From positions 1-50,262 of the forward strand of contig JANXBD010000006.1 in the NCBI GenBank assembly GCA_025057635.1: DNA of 50,262 nucleotides, written 5' to 3'. The notes beneath the pieces are model-generated. The model was not told the origin of the DNA. It ran no database searches and was given only the letters and a program-made list of their open reading frames with translations. The stretch is from Thermoflexus sp. GTDB lineage: Bacteria; Chloroflexota; Anaerolineae; Thermoflexales; Thermoflexaceae. This document shows, one piece after another, positions 8,638-17,231 of the stretch; within the stretch, counting starts at the first letter, position 1; every line of letters starts with the position of its first letter. A program made the translations under genes and the position numbers.

Positions 8638-10227
8638 TTAGTCTCCCTCTTCTGAAGGCTGGGGGTGGTTCGCCTCACTCTTCCGTGCCCATACGGGAGC
8701 TCCCTGTGGGAAGGCCGTGCGCAGCGCCCAGCGGATCCACGGAATCCCTAAGGCTTGAAGCGCCATCCCGTAAAGCCCTGCGCTGAGGAGAATGGCCAGC
8801 AACAATCCGGGCCACCCGCGATCTGTCACCCAGGGAACGATCGTCCACAGCGCCAGGCTCATCGCTACGGTGGCTGCGCTAGCCTGCCCGACTGTGCGTC
8901 CCCAACGATAGGCTTCTAGGCCCTCTAATCGTCGGGCCAGAAGTATCAGGAGAAGGATTCCCTCCACCGTTGTGGCCACCGCGCTAGAGAGGGCTACTCC
9001 GCTGTGCCCCAACGGTTCGATCCATGCCAGACTGAGAGCGATATTTAAGACCATTGTGCCCACTCCCACTCCAACTGGGGTTCGGGTGTCATGAAGGGCG
9101 TAAAAGGTCCGCGCCAGCAGCTCTACTCCAGCGTAAGCGGGTAGGCCTAGGGCGTAGAACTGGAGAGCTTGGGCAGTCCACTCGGTGGAGGCGGCGTCAA
9201 AGGCCCCTCGCTGGAAAAGGACGGCGATAAGGGGCCGTCGCAGTAGGATCATCCCGGCAGCGATCGGAAGAGTAATCCCCAGCAGGATCCCTAAGGTCTC
9301 CCCTAAGGTTCGGCGAAGGGCCCTACGCTCCTCTCGGGCGGCCAGCATTGAGAGGATCGGGAAGGCAGCCGTTGCCATCGCCTGGGCGAGCACAATCTGG
9401 GGCTGCAGCATCAGCTGCCAGGCGAGGTTCAGCGCTGCCAGATATCCGGCCCCCAGACCGGAGACGAGACGGGTATTGACCAGGAAGTGAAGCTGAACGG
9501 CCGCCAGACCCACCATCCGAGGGATCATAAGCGAGAATATCTCTCGGACATCTGGATCGTGCCAGCCTAGGCGAGGTCGATAACGCCCCCGGATCTGGAG
9601 CCAGCCGGGAGCCTGGATTATTAGGTGGAGAAAAGCGCCCAGGACGACTCCCCAAGCTAGCCCATGCACGCCTCGATGAGGGGCTAGAAACAGAACCCCG
9701 GCAATGATCCCCAAGTTATACACCATAGGAGCCAAAGCCGTCCAGAGGAACCGCTGATGGGCCTGGAGGATCCCCATGATAATCCCGCTGAGGCCGAACA
9801 CGGTCGGCGTGATAAGCATAATCCGCATCAGGGAGGCGGTAAGCTGTTGTTGGGGGAGGGGAACCTGAGGAGCCAGAAGAAGCTTCACGAGCACAGGGGC
9901 AGCCAGGCCGGCCAGGAGGGAAGATCCGCTTACCACGAAGGCCACTGTGGTCAGCACTGCGCTGGCCAGCCGCCATGCAGCGGCCTCATCCCCCCGTGCC
10001 CGGTGCGCGGTGAAGACCGGAAGGAAGGCGGAGACCAGCGCCCCGCCGGCGAAGAGGGTAAACAGCAGATCCGGGATTCGGAAAGCCGCCCAATACGCAT
10101 CGAGCTCCGGGCGGGTGCCGAAGGCTCCGTAAATCATAATCTGGCGGAGCAGGCCGAGCACGCCGTTCGCCAAATAGGCCGTCGTCAGCAGGGTGGCTGC
10201 TCGGACGATCGGACGGAGCGGGCTCAT
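8638..10227 (-). CDS. murJ: Lipid II flippase MurJ
   Basis: A polytopic membrane protein of 529 residues, about 14 hydrophobic segments, of the MOP superfamily. The N-terminal block TTAYLANGVLGLLRQIMIYG, then RIPDLLFTLFAGGALVSAFLP, is the MurJ/MviN signature and contains conserved arginines of the central cavity. It moves undecaprenyl-linked lipid II to the outer face of the membrane for peptidoglycan synthesis. The ATG at 10227 is preferred over longer frames because MSPLRPIVRAATLL aligns with family starts; upstream is GAAGAAGGG. The dtd gene lies 212 bp upstream on the same strand. It fits with PBP1A and MltG elsewhere in the window. Confidence 0.93.
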   Translation of the reverse strand: MSPLRPIVRAATLLTTAYLANGVLGLLRQIMIYGAFGTRPELDAYWAAFRIPDLLFTLFAGGALVSAFLPVFTAHRARGDEAAAWRLASAVLTTVAFVVSGSSLLAGLAAPVLVKLLLAPQVPLPQQQLTASLMRIMLITPTVFGLSGIIMGILQAHQRFLWTALAPMVYNLGIIAGVLFLAPHRGVHGLAWGVVLGAFLHLIIQAPGWLQIRGRYRPRLGWHDPDVREIFSLMIPRMVGLAAVQLHFLVNTRLVSGLGAGYLAALNLAWQLMLQPQIVLAQAMATAAFPILSMLAAREERRALRRTLGETLGILLGITLPIAAGMILLRRPLIAVLFQRGAFDAASTEWTAQALQFYALGLPAYAGVELLARTFYALHDTRTPVGVGVGTMVLNIALSLAWIEPLGHSGVALSSAVATTVEGILLLILLARRLEGLEAYRWGRTVGQASAATVAMSLALWTIVPWVTDRGWPGLLLAILLSAGLYGMALQALGIPWIRWALRTAFPQGAPVWARKSEANHPQPSEEGD

Positions 10228-10439
10228 CCGTATCCCTTCTTCGCTCAGGGATCCGAGTCTTCCGATCGATGATCTCTCCCGAGCGGCAGATGGGAATTTC
10301 TCTGGGTGATGGAATCTGGGAAGACACAAACCGGACGCTGTTAGACTCTGACCCCAACTGGTTTTTCACGAGGATCGTTGCGGCGAGCGATGAGGGACGG
10401 AGGTCACCGAACTGATTGCAAAACGACTTGTCCCTTGTG

Positions 10440-10901
10440 TTATGTTGATCCAGGATTGGCTGCTGATCGCTCCAGCCAGATGGTCACCGGTCCGTCATTG
10501 TGGATCTCCACCAGCATGTAGGCGCCGAAGATCCCTGTCTGAACTGGGACGCCCTCGGCACGGAGAGCTTCTGTGAAGCGTTCGATGAGCGGCCGGGCAT
10601 GCATCGGCGGGGCGGCGTGGATCAAGCTGGGGCGTCGCCCTTCATACGGATCCGCATACAGCGTGAACTGAGAGACCACCAGGGCCTCTCCGCCCACCTC
10701 TTTCAGCGAACGGTTCATTTTCCCAGCCTCGTCCTCGAAGATCCGCAGATGGGCCACTTTTTTCGCGAGCCAGTCGGCCTCAGCGGGGGTGTCGGTATGG
10801 GTCACCCCCACCAGCAGCACCACCCCCGGCCCGATCCGGGCCACCGTTTCGCCTCTAATGTGGACTGCTCCGTAGCGGACACGCTGAACTAGGACGCGCA
10901 T
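10440..10901 (-). CDS. dtd: D-aminoacyl-tRNA deacylase
   Basis: Hydrolyses D-amino acids wrongly attached to tRNA. The 153-residue protein begins [13 protein letters not shown] and has the two active-site motifs of the DTD family, SQFTLYAD (about 81-88) and the cis-proline loop [10 protein letters not shown] near the C-terminus. Length is normal for the family. The ATG at 10901 is used; an extra 12 codons upstream do not align with the family. It sits upstream of murJ on the same strand, 212 bp away, with no obvious functional link. Confidence 0.95.
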   Translation of the reverse strand: MRVLVQRVRYGAVHIRGETVARIGPGVVLLVGVTHTDTPAEADWLAKKVAHLRIFEDEAGKMNRSLKEVGGEALVVSQFTLYADPYEGRRPSLIHAAPPMHARPLIERFTEALRAEGVPVQTGIFGAYMLVEIHNDGPVTIWLERSAANPGST

Positions 10902-11076
10902 GGTGATAGCCTTCCGTTCCTCAGGCCTCAGAGACATCCGGTTGGTCAGAAGCGGTTGTTGGAGTATCCCATAGATTGCATGTGGAGGGAACCGCCCAGG
11001 GAGGTTGGCGTTCTATGGAAAAGGGATTCTTCCAAACTCAGGCCCTTGCAAGTCGCTCAGGAAGGGAGACCACCGG

Positions 11077-11478
11077 CTAACGGTGCCCGAAGGGGAAGGC
11101 CCCCACGCTGGCCAGGGCGATCAGGATCAGGATCAGGGAGAGGCCGTAAGCGATCAACATCCCGCGGGCGCGGATCGGAGGTTCTCGCTCCCGGAAGGCG
11201 GCGGCAGCGTGCGCAGCTCCGATCGCCAGCAGACCCCAGACCGGATGGATCACCTGAACCGAGGTGAGCGGTATGCCCCCGAGACGCTGGGCGAGCCAGA
11301 GCAAGATCCCAAGGGCGACCTGGATGTCCAGGATCACTGGGTAAAAGCGGATCGACCGCTCCAGCAGAGGGGAAAGGGCGATCCCTCGACTGGCCCGGAT
11401 TAATCCATAGAGTGCCCCGATGGCGGCCAGGAGAACCGCCCAGCGCCACACGCTGTGAAGGATTACCAGCACGACCAT
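11077..11478 (-). CDS. Small four-helix membrane protein
   Basis: A 133-residue protein with about four hydrophobic helices, starting MVVLVILHSVWRWAVLLAAI at an ATG preceded by GGAGG. The LHSVWRW start, the IDIQ-like VILDIQVALGILLW helix and a histidine in VIHPVWGLLAIGAAH resemble a conserved bacterial family sometimes labelled cytochrome b-like, although heme binding is not shown. A TATACT sequence lies about 60 bp upstream of the start as a possible -10 box. Function unknown. Confidence 0.75.
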   Translation of the reverse strand: MVVLVILHSVWRWAVLLAAIGALYGLIRASRGIALSPLLERSIRFYPVILDIQVALGILLWLAQRLGGIPLTSVQVIHPVWGLLAIGAAHAAAAFREREPPIRARGMLIAYGLSLILILIALASVGAFPFGHR

Positions 11479-11611
11479 GGATAGACCTCCAGCATGGATA
11501 TTTGCGTGAGAACAAGAGCTTCGACCCGCAGTATAACTAGCATCCGAGCTTTCCACGCGAAAACATCATGATCTGTCTCTAATCCTGATCCCTCCAGCCA
11601 GCCAATTCAAA

Positions 11612-11652
11612 GAAAGCGGTGGAGGGAGTGATGATGCAGATCCCTCCACCGC
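11612..11652 (-). terminator. Intrinsic terminator after the acidic protein gene
   Basis: A perfect 12-bp stem (11616-11627 with 11641-11652, GCGGTGGAGGGA and its complement) is followed on the minus strand by TTTCTTT. It lies 38 bp past the stop of the gene ending at 11690. Confidence 0.65.
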
Positions 11653-11689
11653 CATATCTTCACGATGGTTATAATCGCGCGTTAGCGGT

Positions 11690-12034
11690 TCATATGACCT
11701 CCACGGTCATCTCCTCATGAACGATCTCAGCGAAGCGGCCCAAATCCAGGATGTTCAGGCGCATTCGCTCTGGACCTTCTTCCTCATCAGAGGACTCCAA
11801 CACAATATCTGCTATGTCCTCCAGCAGTGCTCGTTTGGCGGCGATCCCCAGGCGTCCGCGTAGCTGTTCTGGGGTCAGCTCCGGGTAATAGGTAGCCAGG
11901 GTATCGAAATCGATTGCGGCGGCTGCCAGGTCTTCCAGGAAGAGCTGCTTGGCGATGATGTCTGCTGCGTAGCGCTCGAGCGGATTGCTCCGCCGACGCC
12001 CATGCCGTCCTTGTTGGAGAGGTTCTTCCGCCAT
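11690..12034 (-). CDS. Conserved-looking small acidic protein, function unknown
   Basis: A 114-residue protein starting MAEEPLQQGRHGRRR at 12034, with AGGGGC upstream. A basic N-terminus is followed by NPLERYAADIIAKQLFLED and then helical, leucine-rich and acidic stretches with SSDEEEG near residue 85. No signal peptide, membrane segment or cysteine was seen. I do not recognise the family. It has its own good promoter (12072-12100) and its own terminator (11612-11652), so it is an independent single-gene unit, which argues that it is real. Confidence 0.7.
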   Translation of the reverse strand: MAEEPLQQGRHGRRRSNPLERYAADIIAKQLFLEDLAAAAIDFDTLATYYPELTPEQLRGRLGIAAKRALLEDIADIVLESSDEEEGPERMRLNILDLGRFAEIVHEEMTVEVI

Positions 12035-12071
12035 TCGGTCATGCCCCTCACAAAGTTGCCCTCCCGTCCTG

Positions 12072-12100
12072 AGTATACGTAGGTCATTCCTATTGGACAA
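12072..12100 (-). promoter_or_regulatory. Sigma-70-type promoter for the acidic protein gene
   Basis: On the minus strand TTGTCC (12095-12100) and TATACT (12072-12077) are spaced by exactly 17 bp. Transcription would begin near 12065, about 30 bp before the start codon. Confidence 0.6.
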
Positions 12101-12446
12101 ATCGATCACCCTTGTGGCTACAGGCTCCCGCGCTCAATCGGGGAACATATGAGGGATGAACCCTGGGGTCTAGCGCGATCGTCGCGGTGCTGCTCTTGGG
12201 CCGCCAGAACTGCCCGATAGCGAGGGGTGAGGGCTGCAGCTACAGCCGCTTAGACTCCGGGCATCTTGGACTTCTGTCCAGCCATATCCTAGCGCGGGCT
12301 TTTAAGACCTAGACCTCCTCAACGGGAACGCCCATGTGGTCTGTCGGATCTCGCCAGGCCGGTTGACGGATCCGCTCCATCCATCCTTTTCCGGGTTTGT
12401 CGGGGGCCAGGGTCAATGTGGGAAGCGTGCGAGTAGATAGGCCCAG
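12101..12446. other. Gene-free stretch with a fragment of the neighbouring lipoprotein gene
   Basis: No intact gene. A 20-bp segment at 12315-12334 is identical to 12654-12673 inside the lipoprotein gene, on the same strand and encoding GVPVEE in both. Here it is followed at once by a stop. It may be a leftover of a duplicated copy. Confidence 0.35.
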
Positions 12447-12908
12447 CTACTCCATCACCGGCTCTCGCGCCCGCTCCGACGGGCAGAAAACCAGGGGGCC
12501 CTCCAGCCGCCCATGGTAAGCATAGCGCTGCCCCCGGGCCTCCAGGACGACCCGAAAGCCCGGCGTGAGCACCTGGGCATACGCCCGGTCAGGCTCCGGG
12601 CACCCCAGGCTGGTGTCGGGCCAGAGCACGGCGCGGGCCTCCACCACCCGAATCTCCTCAACGGGAACGCCCAAGCGGCCCGCCAGGTCCCGTCGCGCCT
12701 GTTCGACGATTTCCCCCGGAGGGGATTCCATCGGAGGACCTCCCGGACTTGCCGGAACAGGAGTAGGAGTCAGAGTGGGAAGAACGGGAGCAGGGAGCGG
12801 CGAAAAGCCTTCCATCGGGGAAACCGCCGGGCTCGCCGGCGCACAGGCCCCCCACCCGATCCCCAGGAACCCAATCCCGAAAATCCAGAACCAGCGCCAG
12901 CCGTTCAT
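12447..12908 (-). CDS. Secreted lipoprotein-like protein, function unknown
   Basis: A 153-residue protein. The N-terminus MNGWRWFWIFGIGFLGIGWGAC is a signal peptide ending at a probable lipidation cysteine, although Trp at -3 departs from a strict lipobox. A Pro/Thr-rich linker (LPTLTPTPVPASP) is followed by a domain of about 85 residues with VPVEEIRVVEARAVLWPD and SLGCPEPDRAYAQVLTPG, a pattern found in many uncharacterised secreted bacterial proteins. The ATG at 12908 has AGGAGGT eight bases upstream; longer frames lack a signal peptide. It sits downstream of herA on the same strand. No function can be assigned. Confidence 0.8.
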   Translation of the reverse strand: MNGWRWFWIFGIGFLGIGWGACAPASPAVSPMEGFSPLPAPVLPTLTPTPVPASPGGPPMESPPGEIVEQARRDLAGRLGVPVEEIRVVEARAVLWPDTSLGCPEPDRAYAQVLTPGFRVVLEARGQRYAYHGRLEGPLVFCPSERAREPVME

Positions 12909-13037
12909 CACCGCACCTCCTAGAACGATCGATTTCCCAACCAAGTAGACGTCCCTAGGAGGTCGGGGGTTCCCATCGCGCTTCGGAGCTGGCTGTTGTG
13001 CTTTGTCTCTCTTTCGGAGGAGCGGTCGCTTCACCCG

Positions 13038-14753
13038 CTAATCCTCGTCCTCTCCCCACATGGCCCGTCGGTAGCGCGCGACCAGATCCTCCGGGCTGTC
13101 CTCCCGGGCCAATTCCTCGTAGAACGAGGCGTCGTAGGATCGAGTCCGCACCACCACCGGCATGGGCACGGCATGCCCTAACAGCAGGGCCTGCTGCTTG
13201 GTCTCCAGGCGGGCCAGCACCTCCCGGAGCCGGGAGGCCCCGGAGATCCCCGCCAGGGCTGCCCGCACATCCTCCTCATGATCCAGCAGGCATAGCACCC
13301 GCGTTCCGATCTGCGAGAGCACCTCGCTGTCAATCTGGCTGGGCCGCTGGTCGATGATGAGCAGCGTGACGTTATATTTCCGCAGCTCCCGGGCGATGGT
13401 CCCGAACACGGTGTGCTCGGCGATGCCGGGCTGGAGGAACTTATGGGCCTCCTCCACGACGATCATCAGATGCGGTGGTTCCTGGGCCAGATCGCCCAGG
13501 GCAGCCTCTTTGCGGCGGACGTATTCCGCATGGATGCGCCGGGTCAAGTAGTTGGCCACCAGCACATAGGCGGCCATGTCGTTGCCGTAGCGTCCGAATT
13601 CGAGAACCACGCTCTGGCCCCGGAGGATGCGGTCGAGGATCCCCTGGGCGGCGTCCTCGGTGGTCTGGGGAACCAGGAACCGGAACCGATGGAAGAGGCC
13701 CAGCTTCCGCTGGAGCGCGCCCAGGGTGCTGCTGGTGATCAGGTCCCGCTCCACCAGTTCCGTCAGCGGATCCGGTGGGACTTCCTCTCCTCCCTCCTCG
13801 ACTTCGACGGGCGCCCGATCTTCCTCCAGGAGGATCCGCAGCCAGCTCGGCCCCAGCCGTCGCCGCAGCATGTAGAGGGCGCCGATCTGAACCTCGGTCA
13901 GGCCGATCACCCCGCGCAGGAGCTCCACATCTTCCGGCTCGATCTGATCGTAGCCGATGCGGATCACCAGATCATACCGGCTATCGCGGCGGCGGGAGGA
14001 CTCCTCGTCGAGGGTGGCGATGACCACTCGGGAGAAGCACTCCGGCAGCTGCTTCAGACCCTTTACGCGCCCTTCCTCCCCCAGGGCGCTCCATCCGTAT
14101 TCATTGTGCATATCGAACACCAGAGCCACCGAGGCGTTGTGGTAGATCACCCCGGCCAGCAACAGCCGGGCGAGGAAGGTCTTCCCTGTCCCGCTCTTCC
14201 CAAACACGCCGCTCGATCGCTCTACGAAGCGATCCAGGTTGAGGGGGATGCGCACCCCCGGCATATCTAGGGGTTCCCCAATGATGAAATAGCGATCCTC
14301 TCGTTCTTTCACGCGGGGCCGGAAGATCGCGTGGACCTCTTCCTCTGTCGCCTCATAAACCGGCGAGAAGTGGGCGGGGACGGTTTTCACCGGCCGGGGG
14401 AGGGGATCGCCTTCCTCGAGGACCAGCATGGGCTGGACGTGGATCTGGCCGAAGACCCCGATGCCGGCCACCATTTCCCGGATCAGCGGATCGTCCGGAT
14501 CGGGGGGCATGCGGGCGAGATCCGGGTTGGCGCTGTCCAGCCGGATGTCGGTGATCATCCCGAAGAACCGCCGTCGGTAGCCGCGGATCACCACATAGCG
14601 CCCGACCGCCAGGCCCTCGACGGCGATGCGAGGATCCAGCTTGACCGTCAGCCCCTCCGAGAGGGAGCCACCGATCACCATCCCCAGCCGGCGCGCCTCC
14701 TGCGCCGGGGGGGTCGATCGGGCGCCGAAGATCTTCTCCAGCTCCGAAGCCAT
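13038..14753 (-). CDS. herA: HerA-type DNA translocase ATPase
   Basis: A 571-residue FtsK/HerA-superfamily ATPase. The N-terminal HAS-barrel (about 20-110, with GMVIGGSLSEGL and YVVIRGYRRRFFGMI) precedes Walker A GVFGKSGTGKT (about 182-192), FDMHNEYGW, and Walker B HLMIVVEEAHKFLQPG. The sensor/arginine region LLIIDQRPSQIDSEVLSQIG follows. HerA forms a hexamer that pumps DNA and works with NurA nuclease in end resection. The ATG at 14753 follows GGAGGC; the longer frame upstream is basic low-complexity sequence. It lies downstream of nurA and a HAS-barrel-like gene on the same strand, which supports the archaeal-style recombination role over HerA-based phage defence. Confidence 0.9.
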   Translation of the reverse strand: MASELEKIFGARSTPPAQEARRLGMVIGGSLSEGLTVKLDPRIAVEGLAVGRYVVIRGYRRRFFGMITDIRLDSANPDLARMPPDPDDPLIREMVAGIGVFGQIHVQPMLVLEEGDPLPRPVKTVPAHFSPVYEATEEEVHAIFRPRVKEREDRYFIIGEPLDMPGVRIPLNLDRFVERSSGVFGKSGTGKTFLARLLLAGVIYHNASVALVFDMHNEYGWSALGEEGRVKGLKQLPECFSRVVIATLDEESSRRRDSRYDLVIRIGYDQIEPEDVELLRGVIGLTEVQIGALYMLRRRLGPSWLRILLEEDRAPVEVEEGGEEVPPDPLTELVERDLITSSTLGALQRKLGLFHRFRFLVPQTTEDAAQGILDRILRGQSVVLEFGRYGNDMAAYVLVANYLTRRIHAEYVRRKEAALGDLAQEPPHLMIVVEEAHKFLQPGIAEHTVFGTIARELRKYNVTLLIIDQRPSQIDSEVLSQIGTRVLCLLDHEEDVRAALAGISGASRLREVLARLETKQQALLLGHAVPMPVVVRTRSYDASFYEELAREDSPEDLVARYRRAMWGEDED

Positions 14754-14939
14754 CTCATGCCTCCGGCCAGCAGGTTGTCGGTTCCGCCCGGCACCGCGGC
14801 CTCCCCCGCGCTTCCGGCGCCGGGGTCTCATGGTGCGCGAGGGCTTTAGAAGGCCCTCTCTCCCTCGGCCTCCCATTGAGGGGCGGAGAGAAACGATGGG
14901 GAAGGCCGCAGCAGCGACTCGGAACGCCGTCCCCGGGGC

Positions 14940-15572
14940 TTAAGGCGTACCGGCCGCCATCCGGATGCGACGCAGCAACTGCCCCAGACGCGTGGGCTCG
15001 TCGGCCAGCAGCCGCACCAGCTCGCGCCCGACCTGAACCAGGAAGTCCCGCTGATGGGGACCCGGCCGCGCCTCCGCCGCGGTGCGGACCACCGCGGCGA
15101 GCACGTCGTCGGAGGCCTCGCGGGCCTCCACCAGAGGGCGGATGAAATCCGGCTCCTCGGTAAACCGCTGGATCTGGGCCGGTAGACAGGTGTGAACCCG
15201 CTCTAACAGGGCCGGTGGCTGGTGCGGAATCCCGTAATATGTCAACCGATCTCGCATGTAGCCCAGGGTGAGCACGCCGATTCGGACCGGGATGTTGCGG
15301 TTCTCGATCATATCCTGCTGGATCTCCGGAGGGGGGACATCCTGGAGCGCGAGGATGCGGGTGAGATCGTCGCCCTGCAGGACCAGATCGTAGATCACCC
15401 CGATGATGGTGGTTTCGCCCCGGGCGGTCTGGACGAAAGATCCGAAGGCGGGGATGTCCTCCGCGGTCAGTCGGCAGCCCACCAGAAAGGTGCGGGCGCT
15501 GGCTTCGATCACCCGGCCGATGAACGCCGGTTCTGCGGACCGATCGGAGCGAGCTCGCGTCGTGATGGCCAT
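14940..15572 (-). CDS. HAS-barrel-like protein of the NurA-HerA locus
   Basis: A 210-residue protein starting MAITTRARSDRSAEPAFIG at an ATG preceded by GGGAG. The first 100 residues (FIGRVIEASARTFLVGC, then ETTIIGVIYDLVLQGDDL) resemble the HAS-barrel found at the N-terminus of HerA and related ATPases; the C-terminal half is helical with no known motif. It sits between nurA and herA on the same strand, so it may be an accessory or adaptor subunit of that complex. The barrel assignment is by pattern only, and the function is inferred from context. Confidence 0.75.
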   Translation of the reverse strand: MAITTRARSDRSAEPAFIGRVIEASARTFLVGCRLTAEDIPAFGSFVQTARGETTIIGVIYDLVLQGDDLTRILALQDVPPPEIQQDMIENRNIPVRIGVLTLGYMRDRLTYYGIPHQPPALLERVHTCLPAQIQRFTEEPDFIRPLVEAREASDDVLAAVVRTAAEARPGPHQRDFLVQVGRELVRLLADEPTRLGQLLRRIRMAAGTP

Positions 15573-15772
15573 TCTGGGCTCCCATTCTAAATAACTGAGC
15601 GCTTTTACGGAAAATGCGGGCGCTTACACATCCTGTTGCGAACCAAAAGAGAGGCAACTCCGAAAGCAGCGTCCCCCAGGCGCGATCTTTTCCGAATGGC
15701 ACAAAGAGCGATAGGGAAGGGGGAGGGATCTTGGACGTTTTCCTCCTGAAGGCACCTTCCCGGCATCCACGT

Positions 15773-16960
15773 TCATCTCCCCAACCATTCCTTTTGCTTA
15801 GCTTTGGCGGAGATCGAGGAGCGAAAGCCCCGTTGGAGGAGGGCTTCCTGGATCATCTGTTCTAGTTGCTTTCGCTCTTCTGAGCGGATGCGGGCCAGCT
15901 CGTGCGCCCGGGTGAGCAGATACGGGTAGGGGGCCTCCGCCAAGATCTGGCACTGATCCCAAATCGCGCGGTGCAGCCGATCCAAGCGGGCTTGATCTCG
16001 GGCCACCCACTCGGGGATCTCCACGCGGGCGAGATGCGGCCGGCCTTTCGTTCCGACATTAAGATAAAAGAATAGGAGCCGATGGCCTTTGTGGCCCAGA
16101 TGGTCGTTGATCGGCCAGGTGTGCGCGAAGAGAGCGGAGCGCTCCCCGGGTTCGAGCAGCTCTGCAAAGAGCGCCCGATCCCGCAGTTGCCCAAAGGGAT
16201 AGTCCGCCACCTTCTCCCGGGTAATTTCGTCCAACAATCCCAGGGCCAACAGGCGCAGCACGGCATGGCCGGTCGGCCGATCCACGTATCCCGCGATCGC
16301 GCCTCCCGTCTCCTTTGCCGCTTCCAGCGCCCCCACAGCCCGGTGGAAGAGCTCTCGATAACGTTCGGCCGGCACGGCGGCAAAGGGCTCGCCGCGAGCC
16401 AGGGCCCAGGGAAGCAGCATGCCGTCCGCCAGCCCCACCGGCGGGCCAAACGGATCGCCAGCCCGCTGGGCCATCGCTGCCGTTAGCTGCTCCAGCTCCT
16501 GAATGTCCCGTTCTGCCTCCAGATCGTTGAGGGCGCGCATCTCCCCATCCTCGGTGAACAGCTCCTCCTCCCGATACCAGAACACCAGGTGGTGCCAGGT
16601 TTCCGGAGGGGCGCCGGAGCCAGGGCGCATCTCAATCAACCCGATGTTGAGCACAAAATAGGGGATCGTTCCATGGCGATCCGGATAGATCTGGGAGCCA
16701 TCGGCAGCGATGACCATGGCCTGGGGCTGTTCGGGGGGAAGGGGAAACCGGGCAGCGAGGGGCTCGCCCCATGGGATCGCCCCCCGCCATCCAGCTCGTA
16801 AGGCCTCCTGGCCCATCCGCTGCAGACGCTCCAGGTCCTCGGAGAAACGATGGAGGAGGCTCAGGGCATACCGGAGCGTCGGAGGATGCACGCGAAGACG
16901 ATCCCCCGTATAGTTGGCCATCTCCTGCACATATCGTCTGACCTGTCGCCAATCTAACAT
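15773..16960 (-). CDS. nurA: NurA-family nuclease
   Basis: A 395-residue protein with the NurA domain. Acidic metal-binding motifs appear in order: AMVIAADGSQIYPD (Asp 87), GLADGMLLPW (Asp 179) and AIAGYVDRPTG (Asp 227), plus a late histidine in YPYLLTRAHELARI. NurA is a 5'-3' exonuclease and single-strand endonuclease that acts with HerA at double-strand breaks. The ATG at 16960 has GGGAG upstream. It is first of the nurA, HAS-barrel-like, herA series; a 200-bp gap separates it from the next gene. NurA-HerA pairs are universal in thermophilic archaea and patchy in bacteria. Confidence 0.88.
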   Translation of the reverse strand: MLDWRQVRRYVQEMANYTGDRLRVHPPTLRYALSLLHRFSEDLERLQRMGQEALRAGWRGAIPWGEPLAARFPLPPEQPQAMVIAADGSQIYPDRHGTIPYFVLNIGLIEMRPGSGAPPETWHHLVFWYREEELFTEDGEMRALNDLEAERDIQELEQLTAAMAQRAGDPFGPPVGLADGMLLPWALARGEPFAAVPAERYRELFHRAVGALEAAKETGGAIAGYVDRPTGHAVLRLLALGLLDEITREKVADYPFGQLRDRALFAELLEPGERSALFAHTWPINDHLGHKGHRLLFFYLNVGTKGRPHLARVEIPEWVARDQARLDRLHRAIWDQCQILAEAPYPYLLTRAHELARIRSEERKQLEQMIQEALLQRGFRSSISAKAKQKEWLGR

Positions 16961-17011
16961 CGCGATGCTCCCGTCTTAAGACCCATGGCGGGCGCATGAG
17001 CAGATTCCTTG

Positions 17012-17017
17012 ATTATA
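17012..17017 (-). promoter_or_regulatory. Probable -10 box for nurA
   Basis: TATAAT on the minus strand about 50 bp upstream of nurA. No good -35 hexamer is found at the expected distance, so support is moderate. Confidence 0.4.
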
Positions 17018-17196
17018 ATGAAAAGCCCTGCTCTTCCTTACGACAAGACTCTCGGGATTTCTGAGGGAGCGCAAATGGGATTTCCTGCAATCCCTAATGT
17101 GAGGTGGGGAAGCTGATCGGTTGGGAATGTATTCTCCTTTTTTGCTTTCACCCTCACATGATTCTGGGCCGCCATGACTCATATTTCGTCTTCGCG

Positions 17197-17225
17197 TTGA
17201 CGGATTTGACCGGATCGGATATAAT
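17197..17225 (+). promoter_or_regulatory. Strong sigma-70-type promoter for rho
   Basis: TTGACG (17197-17202) and TATAAT (17220-17225) with a 17-bp spacer. Transcription would begin near 17232, leaving a leader of about 545 nt before the rho start codon. Confidence 0.75.
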
Positions 17226-17231
17226 AAAAGC

